Assembly (NCBI RefSeq): GCF_000382045.1
Contig: NZ_KB907473.1
Location: 1 to 51,470 of the forward strand
Length of the DNA: 51,470 nt
From: Variovorax atrisoli 110B
Lineage (GTDB): Bacteria; Pseudomonadota; Gammaproteobacteria; Burkholderiales; Burkholderiaceae_C
Direction: 5' to 3'
The notes beneath the pieces were generated by a model. That model was not told where the DNA came from. It searched no databases and saw nothing but the letters and a program-made list of their open reading frames with translations. The position numbers and the translations under genes were made by a program. Every line of letters begins with the position of its first letter. The first letter of the stretch is position 1. Below, one piece after another: positions 42,556 through 51,290 of the stretch.

Positions 42556-43740
42556 CTAGACCAATTCGAGTGCCACGGCCGTGCCTTCGCCCCCGCCGAT
42601 GCACAGCGTCGCCACGCCGCGCGTCTTGCCGCGCGCCTTCAGTGCGTGGATCAGCGTGACCATGATGCGCGCGCCGCTGGCGCCGATCGGGTGGCCCAGT
42701 GCGCAGGCGCCGCCGTGGATGTTGACGATGTCGTGCGACACGTCGAGTTCGTGCATCAGCGCCATCGGCACCACGGCGAAGGCCTCGTTCACTTCCCAGA
42801 GGTCGACGTCGCGCGCCTTCCAGCCGGTCTTGGCGAAGAGCTTCTGCACGGCGCCGACGGGCGCGGTGGAGAACCACTCGGGCTGCTGCGCGTGCGTGGC
42901 ATGGCCGACGATGCGCGCGATGGGCTTCGCGCCGATCTTCTTCGCGTGCGACTCGGTCATCATCACCAGCGCGGCCGCGCCATCGTTGATCGACGAGCTG
43001 GATGCGGCGGTGATGGTGCCGCCGTCCTTCTTGAACGCGGGCTTGAGCGTGGGGATCTTGTCGAGCTTGACCTTGCCCGGGCCCTCGTCGACCGAGATCA
43101 CGGTTTCGCCGCTGCGGCCCTTGACGGTGACCGGCGCGATCTCGTCCTTGAAGAGGCCGGTGTCGGTGGCCTTCTTGGCGCGCTCGACGCTGGCGATGGC
43201 GAAGGCGTCCTGCTGCTCGCGCGTGAACTTGTACTTGGCGGCGCAGTCCTCGCCGAAGGTGCCCATGCTGCGGCCCGGCTGGTAGGCGTCTTCGAGGCCG
43301 TCGAGCATCATGTGGTCGAAGATGCGGTCGTGGCCCATGCGGTAGCCGCCGCGGCCCTTGAGCATGAGGTAGGGCGCGTTGGTCATGCTTTCCATGCCGC
43401 CGGCCACCATCACCTCGTGCGTGCCCGCCAGCAGCAGGTCGTGCGCGAGCATCGCGGCCTTCATGGCCGAGCCGCACATCTTGCTGAGCGTGACCGCGCC
43501 CGCGCTGTCGGGCAGGCCGCCCTTGTAGGCCGCCTGGCGCGCCGGGGCCTGGCCCTGGCCGGCCATCAGGCAGTTGCCGAACAGCACCTCGCCCACGGTG
43601 TCGGGCGCGATGCCCGCGCGCTCGACGGCGGCCTTGATGGCCACGCCGCCGAGGTCGTGCGCGGAGAGGGAGGCGAAGTCGCCCTGGAAGCCGCCCATGG
43701 GGGTGCGGGCGGCGCCGACGATGACGATGGATTCGGACAT
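42556..43740 (-). CDS. Acetyl-CoA C-acetyltransferase (thiolase)
   Basis: A 394-aa thiolase II that condenses or cleaves acetoacetyl-CoA. The active-site cysteines are C89 (K-M-C-G-S-A-M-K) and C380 (C-I-G-G-G-E-G), with histidine in G-G-A-C-A-L-G-H-P-I-G-A-S-G and N-E-A-F-A between. The length and the L-S-K-M-C-G-S-A motif fit acetyl-CoA acetyltransferases of the AtoB/PhaA kind, used in short-chain catabolism or polyhydroxybutyrate synthesis. No phaB or phaC gene is in the window. It lies 158 bp after aceK on the same strand. Confidence 0.93.
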   Translation of the reverse strand: MSESIVIVGAARTPMGGFQGDFASLSAHDLGGVAIKAAVERAGIAPDTVGEVLFGNCLMAGQGQAPARQAAYKGGLPDSAGAVTLSKMCGSAMKAAMLAHDLLLAGTHEVMVAGGMESMTNAPYLMLKGRGGYRMGHDRIFDHMMLDGLEDAYQPGRSMGTFGEDCAAKYKFTREQQDAFAIASVERAKKATDTGLFKDEIAPVTVKGRSGETVISVDEGPGKVKLDKIPTLKPAFKKDGGTITAASSSSINDGAAALVMMTESHAKKIGAKPIARIVGHATHAQQPEWFSTAPVGAVQKLFAKTGWKARDVDLWEVNEAFAVVPMALMHELDVSHDIVNIHGGACALGHPIGASGARIMVTLIHALKARGKTRGVATLCIGGGEGTAVALELV

Positions 43741-43898
43741 TGCGGGTCTCCTTTGGATATGTTGAAAAAATCGGGTGTCCGGATGCAGAGGGCGCCGAGG
43801 TTTCGCGAAGGTCGCGGAAGAAGACCACTCAAGGATCTGCCGTTTCCTTTTGCGCTCCTTGCGCGATCTTCACGTCGTCTGCGTCCGGCTGTCGGTTT

Positions 43899-45719
43899 CT
43901 AGAAGTGTGTCGCGTGCCCCTCATGTCTGAAGCGCTGCGACTCTTCGTACGGGAACACGTCCAGCATCTGCCCGGCCTGGATGCGTTCCTTGTGGTGCTG
44001 CCAGAAGGCGGCGTCGAGCAGGTCGGCGTGGTGTGCCATGAAGGCCTCGCGCACGTCCTTGTTGCCCAGCAGGAAGGGCTCGAAGGTCTCGGGAAAGACG
44101 TCCTTCGGGCCCACCGAATACCAAACCTCGCCGCTCATCTCGTCCTCCTCGTTGCGCGGCGCGGGCACCTTGCGGAACTGGCAGTCGGTGACATATTCGA
44201 TCTCGTCGTAGTCGTAGAACACGACCTTGCCGCCGCGCGTGAGGCCGAAGTTCTTCCAGAGCATGTCGCCGGGGAAGATGTTGGCGGCCACCATGTCCTT
44301 GATCGCATTGCCGTATTCGACCACCGCATGCGCGAGCTGCTCCTTCGCGCGCTTCGCATGCGCCGGGCTCTCGGGGTTGGCCAGCGCGTCGAAGGCCTCC
44401 TGCAGGTAGATGTTCAGCGGGATCATGCGCCGTTCGATGTAGACGTGCTTCACCACGAGCTCCATCTCGCCGTTGCCGTCGCGGTCGCCGATCTCCAGCT
44501 GGCTGGGTGCGAACCTGCGGATTTCCTCGATCAGCTCGGGCTCGAAGCGGTCCAGCGGAAAGCCCACGTCGCTGTACTCCAGCGTGTCGGCCATGCGGCC
44601 CACGCGGTCGTGATGCTTCACGAGCATGTACTTGCCCTTGATCTGCTCGCGCGTGGTGTCCTTCTGCGGCGGGTAGAAGTCCTTGATGACCTTGAACACG
44701 AACGGGAACGAAGGCAGGTCGAACACCAGCATCACCATGCCCTTGATGCCGGGCGCGATGCGGAAGCGGTCGCTCGAGTAGTTCAGGTGCGAGAGGAAGT
44801 CGCGGTAGAAGAGCGTCTTGCCCTGCTTCGCGAGGCCCAGCGCGTTGTAGATCTCGGCGCGCGGCTTGCGCGGCATCAGCGAACGCAGGAACTGCACCCA
44901 GGCAGAGGGCACTTCCATGTCGACCATGAAGTAGGCCCGCGCGAAGCTGAAGAGCATCTGCAGGTCGTCTTCACCGAAGAGGGCCGCGTCGATGTAGAAC
45001 CGGCCGCGGCTGTCGTGCAGTATGGGCAGCGAGAACGGCAGCTCGGTGAAGCCGTTCATGATCTTGCCGACCACGTACGCGCCCTTGTTGCGGAAGAACA
45101 GCCCCGACAGCACCTGCAGCTGGAAGTTGGCGCGCAGCTTGACCTGGTGGAAGCGGCCCAGGATGGCGCTCGCCACGCGTTCCGCGTCGCGCCGCTTGTC
45201 GGCGAAGCTGCCGATCAGCGCGAAGTCGTCGAGCATCTGCTCGATGGTGTCGGCCAGCGTCTCGGGCCGGGGGTAGTAGGGGCGGTAGGTCGGTGCGCCG
45301 CGCGGCTCGATGTACTCGGTGCTGATGGCCGGTCGAACGAAGATGAAGTCGTTCTGGAAGTAGGCCCGGTGCAGCATCTTCGTGGTCACCGAGTTGAAGA
45401 AGGTCTCGGCCAGCTCGGGCTGGTGATGGTCCACCAGCAGGCCGATGTAGTGCAGCTTGGTCTGGTGCCACACGTCCATCGGCTGCTCGCCCGCCTTGAA
45501 CTCCTTCTCGAGCCGGGCCACGGCCTCGCTCACGCGCAGGTCGTAGAACTCGATGCGCTCGCGCTGCGCGCGCTGCTGGCCGTGCCAGTCGGCGGTCTCG
45601 AAGCGGTGCTTGGCACGCGCCGACTCGGCCCTGAACAACCGGTAGTGCCGGTTGAAGCCGTCCATCATCGCCTTCGCGATGTCGTAGGCCAGCGGCGAAT
45701 CGAGGCGCTGCGGGAACAT
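43899..45719 (-). CDS. aceK: Isocitrate dehydrogenase kinase/phosphatase
   Basis: A 606-aa bifunctional enzyme that phosphorylates isocitrate dehydrogenase to divert isocitrate into the glyoxylate shunt, and reverses it. The ATP-binding part shows A-P-G-I-K-G-M-V-M-L-V-F and Y-M-L-V-K-H-H-D-R-V-G-R-M-A-D-T. The catalytic part has P-G-D-M-L-W-K-N-F-G and F-Y-D-Y-D-E-I. The length is normal. It fits with the thiolase and FadD genes as machinery for growth on acetate or fatty acids, but no aceA or aceB gene is here. It follows the carbonic anhydrase gene by 42 bp. Confidence 0.97.
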   Translation of the reverse strand: MFPQRLDSPLAYDIAKAMMDGFNRHYRLFRAESARAKHRFETADWHGQQRAQRERIEFYDLRVSEAVARLEKEFKAGEQPMDVWHQTKLHYIGLLVDHHQPELAETFFNSVTTKMLHRAYFQNDFIFVRPAISTEYIEPRGAPTYRPYYPRPETLADTIEQMLDDFALIGSFADKRRDAERVASAILGRFHQVKLRANFQLQVLSGLFFRNKGAYVVGKIMNGFTELPFSLPILHDSRGRFYIDAALFGEDDLQMLFSFARAYFMVDMEVPSAWVQFLRSLMPRKPRAEIYNALGLAKQGKTLFYRDFLSHLNYSSDRFRIAPGIKGMVMLVFDLPSFPFVFKVIKDFYPPQKDTTREQIKGKYMLVKHHDRVGRMADTLEYSDVGFPLDRFEPELIEEIRRFAPSQLEIGDRDGNGEMELVVKHVYIERRMIPLNIYLQEAFDALANPESPAHAKRAKEQLAHAVVEYGNAIKDMVAANIFPGDMLWKNFGLTRGGKVVFYDYDEIEYVTDCQFRKVPAPRNEEDEMSGEVWYSVGPKDVFPETFEPFLLGNKDVREAFMAHHADLLDAAFWQHHKERIQAGQMLDVFPYEESQRFRHEGHATHF

Positions 45720-45761
45720 GACGGGCGAAGCAGAGGCTGGAAGGCGGCGGGCCGCTCGGCG

Positions 45762-46502
45762 TCAGGACTGGCCGGAGCTCTCGGCCTTGGGCTGCGCGCT
45801 CCGCGCCCCCACCGATCTCACCAACTCGCCGGGCTTGCTCCACTTGTGGCGGATGCGCTGCACGGTGGCCTTGTAGGCGGCATCCATCGGCTGGGTGCCG
45901 TCCACGCTCAGGCCCAGGTCCTGCAGCAGGCCGTCGTGCACGCCGAAGGTCCAGCCGTGGATCGTGACCTTCTGGCCGCGCGCCCAGGCATCGACCATCA
46001 CGGTGCTCACCGCCACGTTCACCACCTGCTCGGCCACGTTGAGCTCGCACAGCGCATCGACGCGCGCTTCCTCGTCGGGCAGGCTGTCCAGCATCACGTG
46101 ATGGCGGTCGCGCACGTCCTGGATGTGGCGGATCCAGTTGTCGGCCAGGCCGATCCGCGCGCCGCTGAGCGCGGCCTTCACGCCAGCGCAGCCGTAGTGG
46201 CCCACCACCATGATGTGCTCGACCTTCAGGTGCTCCACCGCGAACTGGATCGCCGAGAGCGCGTTGAGGTCGGAGTGGACCACGATGTTGGCGACGTTGC
46301 GGTGCACGAACACCTCGCCCGGTTCCAGGCCGGTGATCTGGTTGGCGGGTACGCGGCTGTCGGAGCAGCCGATCCACATGTAGCGCGGCGTCTGCTGCTT
46401 CACCAGGCTGGTGAAGAAGCCGGGCCGGTCGCGTTCCATCTGGGCGGACCAGGCACGGTTGTGAGCGAAGAGATCGTCGAGGGTCTGGGATTTGTCTGGC
46501 AT
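45762..46502 (-). CDS. can: Beta-class carbonic anhydrase
   Basis: A 246-aa zinc enzyme that interconverts CO2 and bicarbonate. The zinc ligands are C46 and D48 (G-C-S-D-S-R), H102 and C105 (V-G-H-Y-G-C-A-G). The C-terminal A-Q-P-K-A-E-S tail is a short low-complexity extension. Such enzymes supply bicarbonate to carboxylases. It sits between a MerR-type gene (26 bp upstream) and aceK, all on the minus strand, so the three may be one transcript. Confidence 0.96.
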   Translation of the reverse strand: MPDKSQTLDDLFAHNRAWSAQMERDRPGFFTSLVKQQTPRYMWIGCSDSRVPANQITGLEPGEVFVHRNVANIVVHSDLNALSAIQFAVEHLKVEHIMVVGHYGCAGVKAALSGARIGLADNWIRHIQDVRDRHHVMLDSLPDEEARVDALCELNVAEQVVNVAVSTVMVDAWARGQKVTIHGWTFGVHDGLLQDLGLSVDGTQPMDAAYKATVQRIRHKWSKPGELVRSVGARSAQPKAESSGQS

Positions 46503-46528
46503 GGTCGATATTGTCGGTGAGACGTGCT

Positions 46529-46963
46529 TCAGGCCTTGGCTTCGGCCTGTCCGTTGGCCTTGCCGGCCTTCTGTGCCTTGCTTTTCTGCGCCTTGGCGAG
46601 CGTTGCCCGCCCTTTCTTCTCGTGCTCCTTCACTTCCGCGAGGTTGGCCTGCAGCTCGGCGAGCTGCGCTTCCAGCTGGGCGCGGTGGGCGCCCAGCACG
46701 CCGAGGAAGCGCTCCAGCTGCGGCACGGTGTCGCGGGGGCTGTCGTACATGTCGAGGATGTCCTTGGCCTCCGTCAGGCTCAGGCCGAGGCGCTTGGCGC
46801 GCAGGGTGAGCGTGAGCCGCGCCCGGTCGCGCGCGCTGTAGATGCGCTGCAGGCCGGCGCGCTCGGGCGAGAGCAGGCCCATGTCCTCGTAGAAGCGGAT
46901 CGCCCGCGTGGTGAGGTCGAATTCCTTCGCGAGCTGGCTGATGGTGAAGGTCTGCGCGGGCAT
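46529..46963 (-). CDS. MerR-family transcriptional regulator (LiuR-like)
   Basis: 144 aa. The winged HTH is at residues 5-75: F-T-I-S-Q-L-A-K-E-F-D-L-T-T-R-A-I-R-F-Y-E-D-M-G-L, then R-x-Y-S-A-R-D-R-A-R-L. A coiled-coil dimer helix (about 80-115) and a Lys/Ala-rich tail follow. There are no metal-binding cysteines. The F-D-L-T-T-R-A-I-R-F-Y-E-D form is typical of the LiuR group, which controls branched-chain and fatty acid catabolism. A perfect 20-bp palindrome lies upstream, in the divergent region shared with the MBL hydrolase at 47083. Confidence 0.9.
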   Translation of the reverse strand: MPAQTFTISQLAKEFDLTTRAIRFYEDMGLLSPERAGLQRIYSARDRARLTLTLRAKRLGLSLTEAKDILDMYDSPRDTVPQLERFLGVLGAHRAQLEAQLAELQANLAEVKEHEKKGRATLAKAQKSKAQKAGKANGQAEAKA

Positions 46964-47055
46964 GAAGACAGTGGCGGAAGGAGGGCCTTGTTGGGGGCGT
47001 TACGGGCGCGACAGCAGGTTTGCGCCGCGATCCCTACAATGGTGCCCTTGACTCA

Positions 47056-47075
47056 TGACGTTTACGTAAACGTCA
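47056..47075 (+). promoter_or_regulatory. Perfect 20-bp palindrome, probable MerR operator
   Basis: TGACGTTTACGTAAACGTCA is fully self-complementary. It ends 7 bp before the MBL hydrolase ATG and lies 92 bp upstream of the divergent MerR start. A TACAAT (47035-47040) just upstream could be the -10 of the hydrolase promoter, which would put the palindrome right after the transcription start. A TTTACGTAAA core fits what I recall for LiuR-type sites. Binding by the adjacent MerR protein is inferred. Confidence 0.7.
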
Positions 47076-47082
47076 ATCTTAC

Positions 47083-48153
47083 ATGAACCTCCTCGAACGC
47101 GAACTCCACTACCCCCTCGGCGACACGCTGCCCGAACCCGGCCAGGCCCTGGAGGTGGCTCCCGGCGTGCGCTGGATCCGCATGCGGCTGCCCTTCGCGC
47201 TCGACCACATCAACCTCTGGCTGCTGCGCGACAGCATCGACGGCGTCGAGGGCTGGACGGTGGTGGACTGCTGCATCGCCCGCGACGAGGCGCGCGCGCA
47301 GTGGGAGCAGGTGTTCGAGACACAGCTGCAGGGCATGCCGATCCTGCGCGTCATCGTCACCCACATGCACCCCGACCACATCGGCTTGGCCGACTGGCTG
47401 TGCAAGCGCTGGAACGTGCCGCTGTGGATCAGCTCCACCGACTACCACGTGGCCCGCGTGCTCAGCACCGCCGGCGACACCCTCGCCGGGGGCGAGCAGG
47501 CGGCGCGCTTCTTCGCCTCGCACGGCCTGACCGACCCCGAGGCGGTCGCCAAGATCCGCGCGCGCACCAACTACTACGCGAACATGGTGCCCTCGGTGCC
47601 CGACAGCTTCGTGCGCATGCTCGACGGCGACGTCGTCGACATCGGCGGCCACGCCTGGCGCTGCATCAGCGGCTACGGCCATGCGCCCGAGCACATCTCC
47701 CTGTACTGCGACGAGCTCAAGCTGCTGCTGGGCGGCGACATGATGCTGCCGCGCATCTCGACCAACGTGAGCGTACACGCGGGCGAGCCCGAGGCGAACT
47801 CGCTGCGCCTCTTTCTCGACAGCATCGAGAAGTTCAAGGCGCTGCCGGCCGACACGCTGGGCCTGCCCGCGCACGGCAAGCCGTTCCGGGGCATCCATCG
47901 CCGCGTCGAGCAGCTGCAGGAGCACCACCGCGACCGGCTGGCCGAGCTGCTCGAAGCCTGCACGGCGCGCGGGCTCACGGCCGCGGAGGGCCTGCCGATC
48001 CTGTTCAAGCGCGAACTCGACCTGCACCAGATGACCTTCGCGATGGGCGAGACCGTCGCGCACCTGCACCTGCTGTGGTTCGCGGGCCAGGTGCGGCGCG
48101 AGCTGGGCAAGGACGGCGTCTACCGCTTCGGTCCCAAGGCCGCGGCGGCTTAG
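47083..48153 (+). CDS. MBL-fold metallo-hydrolase
   Basis: A 356-aa metallo-beta-lactamase-fold hydrolase with the T-H-M-H-P-D-H motif (H94, H96, D98, H99), a later G-Y-G-H-A-P-E-H ligand segment, G-G-D-M-M-L and L-P-A-H-G-K-P-F-R-G. A helical C-terminal domain follows from about residue 265. The N-terminal F-A-L-D-H-I-N-L-W-L-L is typical of the LACTB2-like or thioesterase-like subgroup. The substrate is unknown; the LiuR-like regulator upstream hints at CoA or fatty acid metabolism. It was the only gene found directly behind the palindrome. Confidence 0.88.
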   Translation: MNLLERELHYPLGDTLPEPGQALEVAPGVRWIRMRLPFALDHINLWLLRDSIDGVEGWTVVDCCIARDEARAQWEQVFETQLQGMPILRVIVTHMHPDHIGLADWLCKRWNVPLWISSTDYHVARVLSTAGDTLAGGEQAARFFASHGLTDPEAVAKIRARTNYYANMVPSVPDSFVRMLDGDVVDIGGHAWRCISGYGHAPEHISLYCDELKLLLGGDMMLPRISTNVSVHAGEPEANSLRLFLDSIEKFKALPADTLGLPAHGKPFRGIHRRVEQLQEHHRDRLAELLEACTARGLTAAEGLPILFKRELDLHQMTFAMGETVAHLHLLWFAGQVRRELGKDGVYRFGPKAAAA

Positions 48154-48162
48154 ACTCGCCGG

Positions 48163-49476
48163 ATGGACGACATGCTGGCTCAGCTGCGCGCGGGCCGGCT
48201 GGCAGGCGCGACACGAATCGATCTCTCCTGCGGGCTCACCGAGTTTCCGCGGGAGGTGTTCGATCTCGCCGATTCGCTCGAGGTGCTGAACCTCTCGGGT
48301 AATGCGCTCGACACCCTGCCCGACGACCTGCACCGCCTTCACAGGCTGCGCGTTCTGTTCTGCTCCGACAACCGTTTCACCGCGCTGCCCGAATCCATCG
48401 GCCGCTGTCGGAGCCTCGACATCGTGGGCTTCAAGGCCAACCGCATCCGCAGCGTGCCGGCTGGCGCGCTGCCTGCGTCGCTGCGGTGGCTGATCCTCAC
48501 CGACAACGAGATCGAGGCGCTGCCCGATTCGCTGGGCGACTGCGCCCGGATGCAGAAGCTGATGCTCGCGGGCAACCGGCTGCGCACGCTGCCCGACTCG
48601 ATGGCGAAGCTAGAGCGGCTCGAGCTGCTGCGCATCTCGGCCAACCGCTTCGAGGCGCTGCCCGGGTGGCTGCCGGCGCTGCCGCGCCTTTCGTGGCTCG
48701 CCTGCGCTGGCAACCCCTTCGACACGCAGGCCGAAGACGCCGCCATCGCCGCCCGATCGGTGCCGCACGTCGATTGGCGCGAGATCGTACTCGGCGAGAA
48801 GCTCGGCGAAGGCGCGTCGGGCGTGATCCATCGCGCGACCCTGGGTGCCGATTCCCAACCGGTGGCCGTCAAGCTCTTCAAGGGCGCGGTCACCAGCGAC
48901 GGCTGGCCGCACAGCGAGATGGCCGCCAGCATCGCGGCCGGCGCGCATCCCACGCTGATCGCCGCGCGCAGCCGCATCGACGGGCATCCCGAAGGCACCG
49001 AAGGTCTCGTGATGGCGCTGGTCGATCCGGCCTTCGCGACCCTCGCGGGGCCGCCCAGCCTCGCGTCGTGCACGCGCGACGTCTATGCCGAGGAAGCGAA
49101 GTGGAGCACCGCCGTGGCGCTGCGCATCGCCTGCGACATCGCCTCGGCCGCGCAGCATCTGCATGCGCGGGGGATCGTCCATGGCGATCTCTACGCGCAC
49201 AACATCCTGTGGCATGCCCAAGGGGGCGGCCGGCTCGGCGACTTCGGCGCCGCGTGGCTCACCGGTGCGCTCGATGCGAAGCAGGCGCGGGCATTCCAGT
49301 CCCTGGAGGTGCGCGCCTTCGGCTGCCTGCTGGAAGAGCTTCTGCAGCGCTGCACCGACACGCCGCCGCAGGAGACGGTCGCTCTGAAGGAGCGCTGCCT
49401 CGACGCCGACGCGGCGGCACGCCCCACCTTCGCCGAAATCCTCTCCGTGCTGCAGAGGCACGCGCCTCGCCCATGA
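48163..49476 (+). CDS. Leucine-rich-repeat protein kinase
   Basis: 437 aa. Residues 15-180 hold about seven bacterial LRRs of the L-x-x-L-x-L-x-x-N-x-L-x-x-L-P type. A protein-kinase-like domain follows from about 205, with P-loop G-E-G-A-S-G-V, ATP lysine K237 (V-A-V-K-L-F-K), catalytic H-G-D-L-Y-A-H-N (D342) and D-F-G (D360). Only about 24 residues separate D-F-G from the next helix (V-R-A-F-G-C-L-L-E-E-L), and no A-P-E motif is seen. The activation segment is therefore strongly shortened. There is no signal peptide or membrane segment. The stop overlaps the next start by 4 bp. Confidence 0.88.
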   Translation: MDDMLAQLRAGRLAGATRIDLSCGLTEFPREVFDLADSLEVLNLSGNALDTLPDDLHRLHRLRVLFCSDNRFTALPESIGRCRSLDIVGFKANRIRSVPAGALPASLRWLILTDNEIEALPDSLGDCARMQKLMLAGNRLRTLPDSMAKLERLELLRISANRFEALPGWLPALPRLSWLACAGNPFDTQAEDAAIAARSVPHVDWREIVLGEKLGEGASGVIHRATLGADSQPVAVKLFKGAVTSDGWPHSEMAASIAAGAHPTLIAARSRIDGHPEGTEGLVMALVDPAFATLAGPPSLASCTRDVYAEEAKWSTAVALRIACDIASAAQHLHARGIVHGDLYAHNILWHAQGGGRLGDFGAAWLTGALDAKQARAFQSLEVRAFGCLLEELLQRCTDTPPQETVALKERCLDADAAARPTFAEILSVLQRHAPRP

Positions 49477-50393
49477 CCCGCCGCCGGCCGCCACGGATGC
49501 CGCTGCCCACGCGCGAGGGCGTGGGCCCGAGCTGCATCGGCCTGCCGCACGGTACATGGCCGACCATCGCCGAGTTCCTGATCGAGCGCTTTCCCGTCAT
49601 CACGCCCCAAGCCTGGATGGAGCGCATCGAAGCGGGAGAGGTCGTCGACGAGCACTGCGTGCCCGTGACCGCCACGCGCCGCTACCAGTCGCCGCTGCGC
49701 GTGTACTACTACCGCACGCTCGACGGCGAGACGAGCATTCCCTTCGAGGAGGAGGTCGTCTTCCAGGACGACCAGCTGCTGGTCGTCGACAAGCCGCCCT
49801 TCGTGCCCGTGACGCCCAAGGGCAAGTACCTCAAGGAAAGCCTGCTGGTGCGCCTCAAGCGCAAGCTGGGGCTCGACGACCTCGTGCCGCTGCACCGCAT
49901 CGACCGCAGTACCTCGGGGCTGGTGCTGTTCTCGGTGAAGCCCGCCACGCGCGGCGCCTACCAGTCGCTGTTTCCCGAGCGCCGCATCGCCAAGCACTAC
50001 GAGGCCGTGGTGCCGTGGCAGGAGGGCGTGTCGTCGGTGCCGGAGGTCTACCGCAGCCGCCTCGTGGACGACGACCACTTCATGCGCGTGCGCGAGGAAC
50101 CCGGAGAGCCCAACTCCGAGACCCGCATCGAAGTGCTGAACGTGCAGGACGGCCTTGCGCTGCTGCGGCTGTCGCCCATCACCGGCCGCAGGCACCAGCT
50201 GCGCGTGCACTGCCTGGCGCTGGGGATGCCGATCGTGAACGACCCGATCTACCCCGTGCTGCTGCCCGAGGGCGCCGACGACTTCGCCCGGCCCATGCAG
50301 CTGCTCGCGCGTTCGCTTTCGTTCGCCGACCCCGTGACGGGGGCGCAGCGCAGCTTCGCCAGCCGCCGCAGCCTGCTGCTGACACCGAAGTGA
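49473..50393 (+). CDS. RluA-family pseudouridine synthase
   Basis: A 306-aa enzyme that isomerises uridine in rRNA or tRNA. The catalytic aspartate is D144 in H-R-I-D-R-S-T-S-G-L. L-V-V-D-K-P-P-F is the usual entry motif and T-G-R-R-H-Q-L-R-V-H-C the RNA-facing loop. An N-terminal S4-like part (I-E-A-G-E-V, V-Y-Y-Y-R) precedes the catalytic core. The exact target base cannot be assigned. The ATG at 49473 overlaps the kinase stop (ATGA), so it is translationally coupled to the LRR-kinase. Confidence 0.93.
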   Translation: MTRRRPPRMPLPTREGVGPSCIGLPHGTWPTIAEFLIERFPVITPQAWMERIEAGEVVDEHCVPVTATRRYQSPLRVYYYRTLDGETSIPFEEEVVFQDDQLLVVDKPPFVPVTPKGKYLKESLLVRLKRKLGLDDLVPLHRIDRSTSGLVLFSVKPATRGAYQSLFPERRIAKHYEAVVPWQEGVSSVPEVYRSRLVDDDHFMRVREEPGEPNSETRIEVLNVQDGLALLRLSPITGRRHQLRVHCLALGMPIVNDPIYPVLLPEGADDFARPMQLLARSLSFADPVTGAQRSFASRRSLLLTPK

Positions 50394-50465
50394 CGCGCGC
50401 GCGGCGCCGCGCGCAATAAGCTCGGTTTCCTGAACCCGATCACTCATTCAGGAGACATCCGCACC

Positions 50466-51236
50466 ATGGACACCACCCAACTCTTCTCGCTGAAGGGCCG
50501 CACCGCGCTCATCACCGGCGGCTCGCGCGGCATCGGCCGCATGATCGCCGAGGGCTTCCTCGCGCAGGGCGCGCGCGTCTACATCTCGGCGCGCAAGGCC
50601 GCGGCCTGCGACCAGACGGCGAAGGAGCTTTCGGCATTCGGGCACTGCGTGTCGCTGCCGGCCGACGTGTCGACGCTCGAGGGTGCGCAGGCGCTGGTCG
50701 ATGCCTATGCGAAGCACGAAGGCTCGCTGGACATCCTGGTGAACAACGCCGGCGCTGCCTGGGGCGCGCCATACGAGGAGTTCCCCGAAAGCGGCTGGGA
50801 CAAGGTGGTCGACCTGAACCTGAAGACGCCGTTCTTCCTGACCAAGGCCCTCACCCCGATGCTCAAGAAGGCCGCGACGGACCACCTGGCGAAGGTGATC
50901 AACATCGCCTCGATCGACGGGATCTCGATCAATCCGCAGGAGACGTACTCCTATGCGGCCAGCAAGGCGGGCTTGATCCAGCTGACTCGCCGGATGGCGC
51001 TGCGGCTGGCGCAGGACCGCATCGTGGTCAGCGCGATTGCGCCTGGGGCGTTTGCTTCGGACATGAACAAGGTGGCTCGTGACCACGGGGATGAGATCAA
51101 GGGGCGGATTCCTGCGGGGCGGATCGGGGTGCCGGAGGACATGGCGGGGGCTGCGATCTACCTGGCTTCCAGGGCTGGGGACTATGTGATGGGGTCTACG
51201 TTGGTGGTGGATGGGGGGGTTACTCACGCTCGGTGA
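50466..51236 (+). CDS. Short-chain dehydrogenase/reductase (RhlG-like)
   Basis: A 256-aa NAD(P)-dependent oxidoreductase. The Rossmann glycine motif is T-G-G-S-R-G-I-G, N-N-A-G-A-A-W-G follows, and the catalytic set is S (I-A-S-I-D-G) with Y-A-A-S-K. The segment I-N-P-Q-E-T-Y-S-Y-A-A-S-K-A-G resembles RhlG-type and 3-ketoacyl reductases. The C-terminus G-S-T-L-V-V-D-G-G is normal. An AGGAG lies 13 nt upstream of the ATG. It is a single gene followed by a hairpin and an intergenic repeat. Confidence 0.9.
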   Translation: MDTTQLFSLKGRTALITGGSRGIGRMIAEGFLAQGARVYISARKAAACDQTAKELSAFGHCVSLPADVSTLEGAQALVDAYAKHEGSLDILVNNAGAAWGAPYEEFPESGWDKVVDLNLKTPFFLTKALTPMLKKAATDHLAKVINIASIDGISINPQETYSYAASKAGLIQLTRRMALRLAQDRIVVSAIAPGAFASDMNKVARDHGDEIKGRIPAGRIGVPEDMAGAAIYLASRAGDYVMGSTLVVDGGVTHAR

Positions 51237-51265
51237 GTTGGTTGTTGTTGCTGGCTGCTTGTTTC

Positions 51266-51287
51266 CCGGGGCCGGGACTCGCCCCGG
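51266..51287 (+). terminator. Hairpin downstream of the SDR gene
   Basis: CCGGGGC (51266-51272) pairs with GCCCCGG (51281-51287) around 8 nt, 30 bp after the SDR stop. No T-run follows directly. It may stop transcription or be part of the repeat element that begins just after it. Confidence 0.4.
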
Positions 51288-51290
51288 CAG

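Noticed and set aside
51214..51221. Run of seven or eight G near the SDR 3' end as a contingency tract
   Set aside because: It is within the last codons, the frame is intact, and the C-terminal D-G-G motif is normal.
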